Shown piece by piece: positions 23,036 to 24,342 of a stretch of DNA of 24,342 nucleotides. Each line of letters begins with the position of its first letter. Position 1 is the first letter of the stretch. The notes beneath the pieces were generated by a model. The model did no database searches and was not told the origin of the DNA. It worked only from the letters and a program-made list of their open reading frames with translations. The translations under genes and the position numbers were made by a program. The stretch comes from Nitrospira sp. ST-bin4 (lineage in GTDB: Bacteria; Nitrospirota; Nitrospiria; Nitrospirales; Nitrospiraceae), in NCBI GenBank assembly GCA_002083565.1, contig MSXM01000008.1:1-24342 (forward strand), written 5' to 3'.

Positions 23036-23911
23036 TTAGTTCGTCGTAAACGGTTGCTTGATTTTCTTGAGCAAACTGTCGATAGACGGGCCGCTCTTTT
23101 CAGTCCCCCCGACTTCGGTCATGATCTTCCTGGCGATCTCCCTGAAGGCCGCAGCCTGAGGCGACGCCGGATCGGCCGTGACGATCGGATGCCCGCTATC
23201 GCCGCCGTCCCGAATGGCCGGATCGATCGGAATACGCCCGAGGAACGGAATGCCGAGCTTCTCTGCCGCCCGCTCACCGCCGCCATATGAAAAAATCTCC
23301 GTGCGTTCTCCGCAATGGCCACAGATGAAGTGACTCATATTTTCCACGATACCGAGGAGCGGCACATTCACCTTCTGAAACATGGCCATGCCCTTGCGCA
23401 CATCGTAGAGCGCCACTTCTTGCGGCGTCGTCACCGTGATCGCGCCGGCCAGCGGCACCATTTGAGAGAGCGACAACTGCACATCGCCGGTCCCGGGCGG
23501 CAAATCGATCAGCAGATAATCCAGATCGCCCCACAAGACATCCCGGAAGAATGCCTGGAGATATTGATGGACCATCGGACCGCGCCAGACCAACGGTGCA
23601 TCTTCCGGCACCAGAAATGCCATGGAGATGAGCTTGACCCCGTAATTTTCAACCGGCACGATCTTGCCGTCCAGTTGTTCCGGCCCCTTGGTGCTCCCCA
23701 TCATCATCGGAATATTGGGCCCGTACAGATCGGCATCCAGCAGTCCGACTTTCGCGCCGGCCAGCGCCATCGCGCAGGCGAGATTCGACGCGACAGTTGA
23801 TTTGCCGACACCGCCCTTGCCGCTGCTGACCGCGATCACATGCTTGACGCCCGGAATCAAATTGGCGGCCCCCTGCGGCGATTGTCCACCGTGGGTATGT
23901 TCCTCTGCCAT
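23036..23911 (-). CDS. mrp: Mrp/NBP35-family Fe-S cluster carrier ATPase
   Basis: The 291-residue P-loop ATPase holds and delivers iron-sulfur clusters. A deviant Walker A GKGGVGKST is at residues 31-39, LLDADLYGPN follows, and DYLLIDLPPGTGD is the switch region. The CxxC Cys197-x2-Cys200 (ICGHC) binds the bridging cluster in the dimer. The MIP18 domain found in many Mrp proteins is missing; a short His/Gln-rich head (MAEEHTHGGQSPQG) stands in its place. GGAGG lies about eight bases before ATG 23911. It heads the cluster that runs through the Rieske protein and LipA. Confidence 0.95.
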   Translation of the reverse strand: MAEEHTHGGQSPQGAANLIPGVKHVIAVSSGKGGVGKSTVASNLACAMALAGAKVGLLDADLYGPNIPMMMGSTKGPEQLDGKIVPVENYGVKLISMAFLVPEDAPLVWRGPMVHQYLQAFFRDVLWGDLDYLLIDLPPGTGDVQLSLSQMVPLAGAITVTTPQEVALYDVRKGMAMFQKVNVPLLGIVENMSHFICGHCGERTEIFSYGGGERAAEKLGIPFLGRIPIDPAIRDGGDSGHPIVTADPASPQAAAFREIARKIMTEVGGTEKSGPSIDSLLKKIKQPFTTN

Positions 23912-24020
23912 GACCTATTCCTCCCTCACTCCCGCGTCACGCACCAGGCCGTGACACTCCTAGAGACCAGTCTGACTGTATCAACCGCGTCATCATAAGC
24001 GATGCAGGAAGGGAAAGGAA

Positions 24021-24063
24021 ATGGGCCGGTCGGACCATACAGACGATGGCCCGACCGGGACAT
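24021..24063. repeat. 18-bp-arm inverted repeat between the divergent mrp and putA-like genes
   Basis: ATGGGCCGGTCGGACCAT (24021-24038) and ATGGCCCGACCGGGACAT (24046-24063) are inverted matches at 15 of 18 positions across a 7-base loop. The core CCGGTCGG/CCGACCGG is perfect. It could be an operator for divergent genes, a stable leader hairpin in the mrp transcript, or a REP-type palindrome. There is no T-run. Confidence 0.5.
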
Positions 24064-24129
24064 CCTGAGCCCCATGGTTCATGACGGTCCTTGCGAACTC
24101 GACCACGCAACACTGCGCACTCGTAATCG

Positions 24130-24158
24130 ATGACCGATGACGATGCTCCATGTATACT
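24130..24158 (+). promoter_or_regulatory. Likely promoter of the right-edge gene
   Basis: ATGACC (24130-24135) and TATACT (24153-24158) are 17 bases apart. The -10 is near consensus and the -35 matches 4 of 6 positions. The start near 24165 would give a leader of about 30 bases before ATG 24197. Confidence 0.5.
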
Positions 24159-24196
24159 GACGGTATTCGAATCGTTCGTTCTTTTCGGGAGCGCCC

Positions 24197-24342
24197 ATGA
24201 CAATCTCACCCGATTCGCTCGAACCGGCTATCCGTCGCATCGGCGAATATCTCGCGCAACTCTCCGCCGGCCATTCCCCGACGATCTTCGAGGGACGCTG
24301 GTGGTCGCAATCAGCGATCAATCTGGCCATGAAGGACGACGC
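24197..24342 (+). CDS. putA: Start of a probable PutA-type proline dehydrogenase (partial)
   Basis: Only 48 residues are visible before the right edge: MTISPDSLEPAIRRIGEYLA, then QLSAGHSPTIFEGRWWSQSA and INLAMKDD. The run SPTIFEGRWWSQ...LAMKDDA resembles the N-terminus of fused proline dehydrogenase/pyrroline-5-carboxylate dehydrogenases, which typically read P-S-L-F-x-x-x-WW followed by WAM-x-D-x-AFK. The ATG follows GGGAG by six bases. If correct, the enzyme would oxidise proline to glutamate. Too little is present for certainty. Confidence 0.55.
   Translation, partial: MTISPDSLEPAIRRIGEYLAQLSAGHSPTIFEGRWWSQSAINLAMKDD

Noticed and set aside
24073..24110. TTCATGACGGT and a nearby TTGCGAA resemble the inner left end of the 4903-5096 element
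   Set aside because: The match is short (11 bases plus 7 with an indel), no partner inverted end is present, and chance or a decayed copy cannot be told apart. A genome-wide search with the full element would decide.

Overview
This window carries about twenty-three protein genes and looks like chromosomal DNA of a moderately GC-rich, Gram-negative-type bacterium. The best fit is the genus Nitrospira or a close relative in the Nitrospirota. That assignment is inferred from the gene set and was not tested by any search: a copper nitrite reductase followed by a secreted truncated haemoglobin, a large AsmA-like envelope protein, several secreted proteins and lipoproteins, and a single-chain transketolase close to the animal type. 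I saw no rRNA, tRNA, CRISPR array or phage genes.

Layout. 1-518 (-) is the N-terminal part of glycyl-tRNA synthetase alpha (glyQ). 796-2070 (+) is an Rrf2 regulator followed 6 bases later by a TauE/SafE exporter. 2355-2756 (+) is a fibronectin-III lipoprotein and 2928-4793 (+) a transketolase. 4794-5354 has no gene but holds a 194-bp MITE-like element with perfect 19-bp ends and a strong promoter. That promoter drives nirK (5355-6302) and a secreted truncated haemoglobin (6373-6816), and the unit closes with a clear intrinsic terminator. A secreted HMA-like protein (+) and a cupin (-) then converge on a shared CTAG. Next come a secreted coiled-coil protein (-), an HDOD protein overlapping a soluble transhydrogenase (+), and a minus-strand run of AsmA-like protein, M24 peptidase, RtcB C-terminal fragment and PilZ protein.

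The right part holds phosphoglucomutase and a small membrane protein (+), a secreted Lon-type protease domain (-), a ParE-type toxin-antitoxin pair (-) with an operator-like palindrome in its promoter, and a long minus-strand cluster: Mrp ATPase, Rieske protein, two unknown small proteins, lipoyl synthase, PIG-L deacetylase. The last 146 bases begin a plus-strand gene that resembles the N-terminus of a PutA-type proline dehydrogenase.

How the genes may work together. NirK makes nitric oxide in the periplasm and the exported globin of the same unit could bind or oxidise it. The Rrf2-TauE pair suggests control of sulfite or organosulfonate export. Three members of the Mrp-to-LipA cluster handle iron-sulfur clusters, so its two unknown members are the best candidates here for undescribed function. 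Transketolase, phosphoglucomutase and transhydrogenase are central-metabolism genes. The MITE, the RtcB fragment and the toxin-antitoxin pair are the signs of genome rearrangement or transfer.
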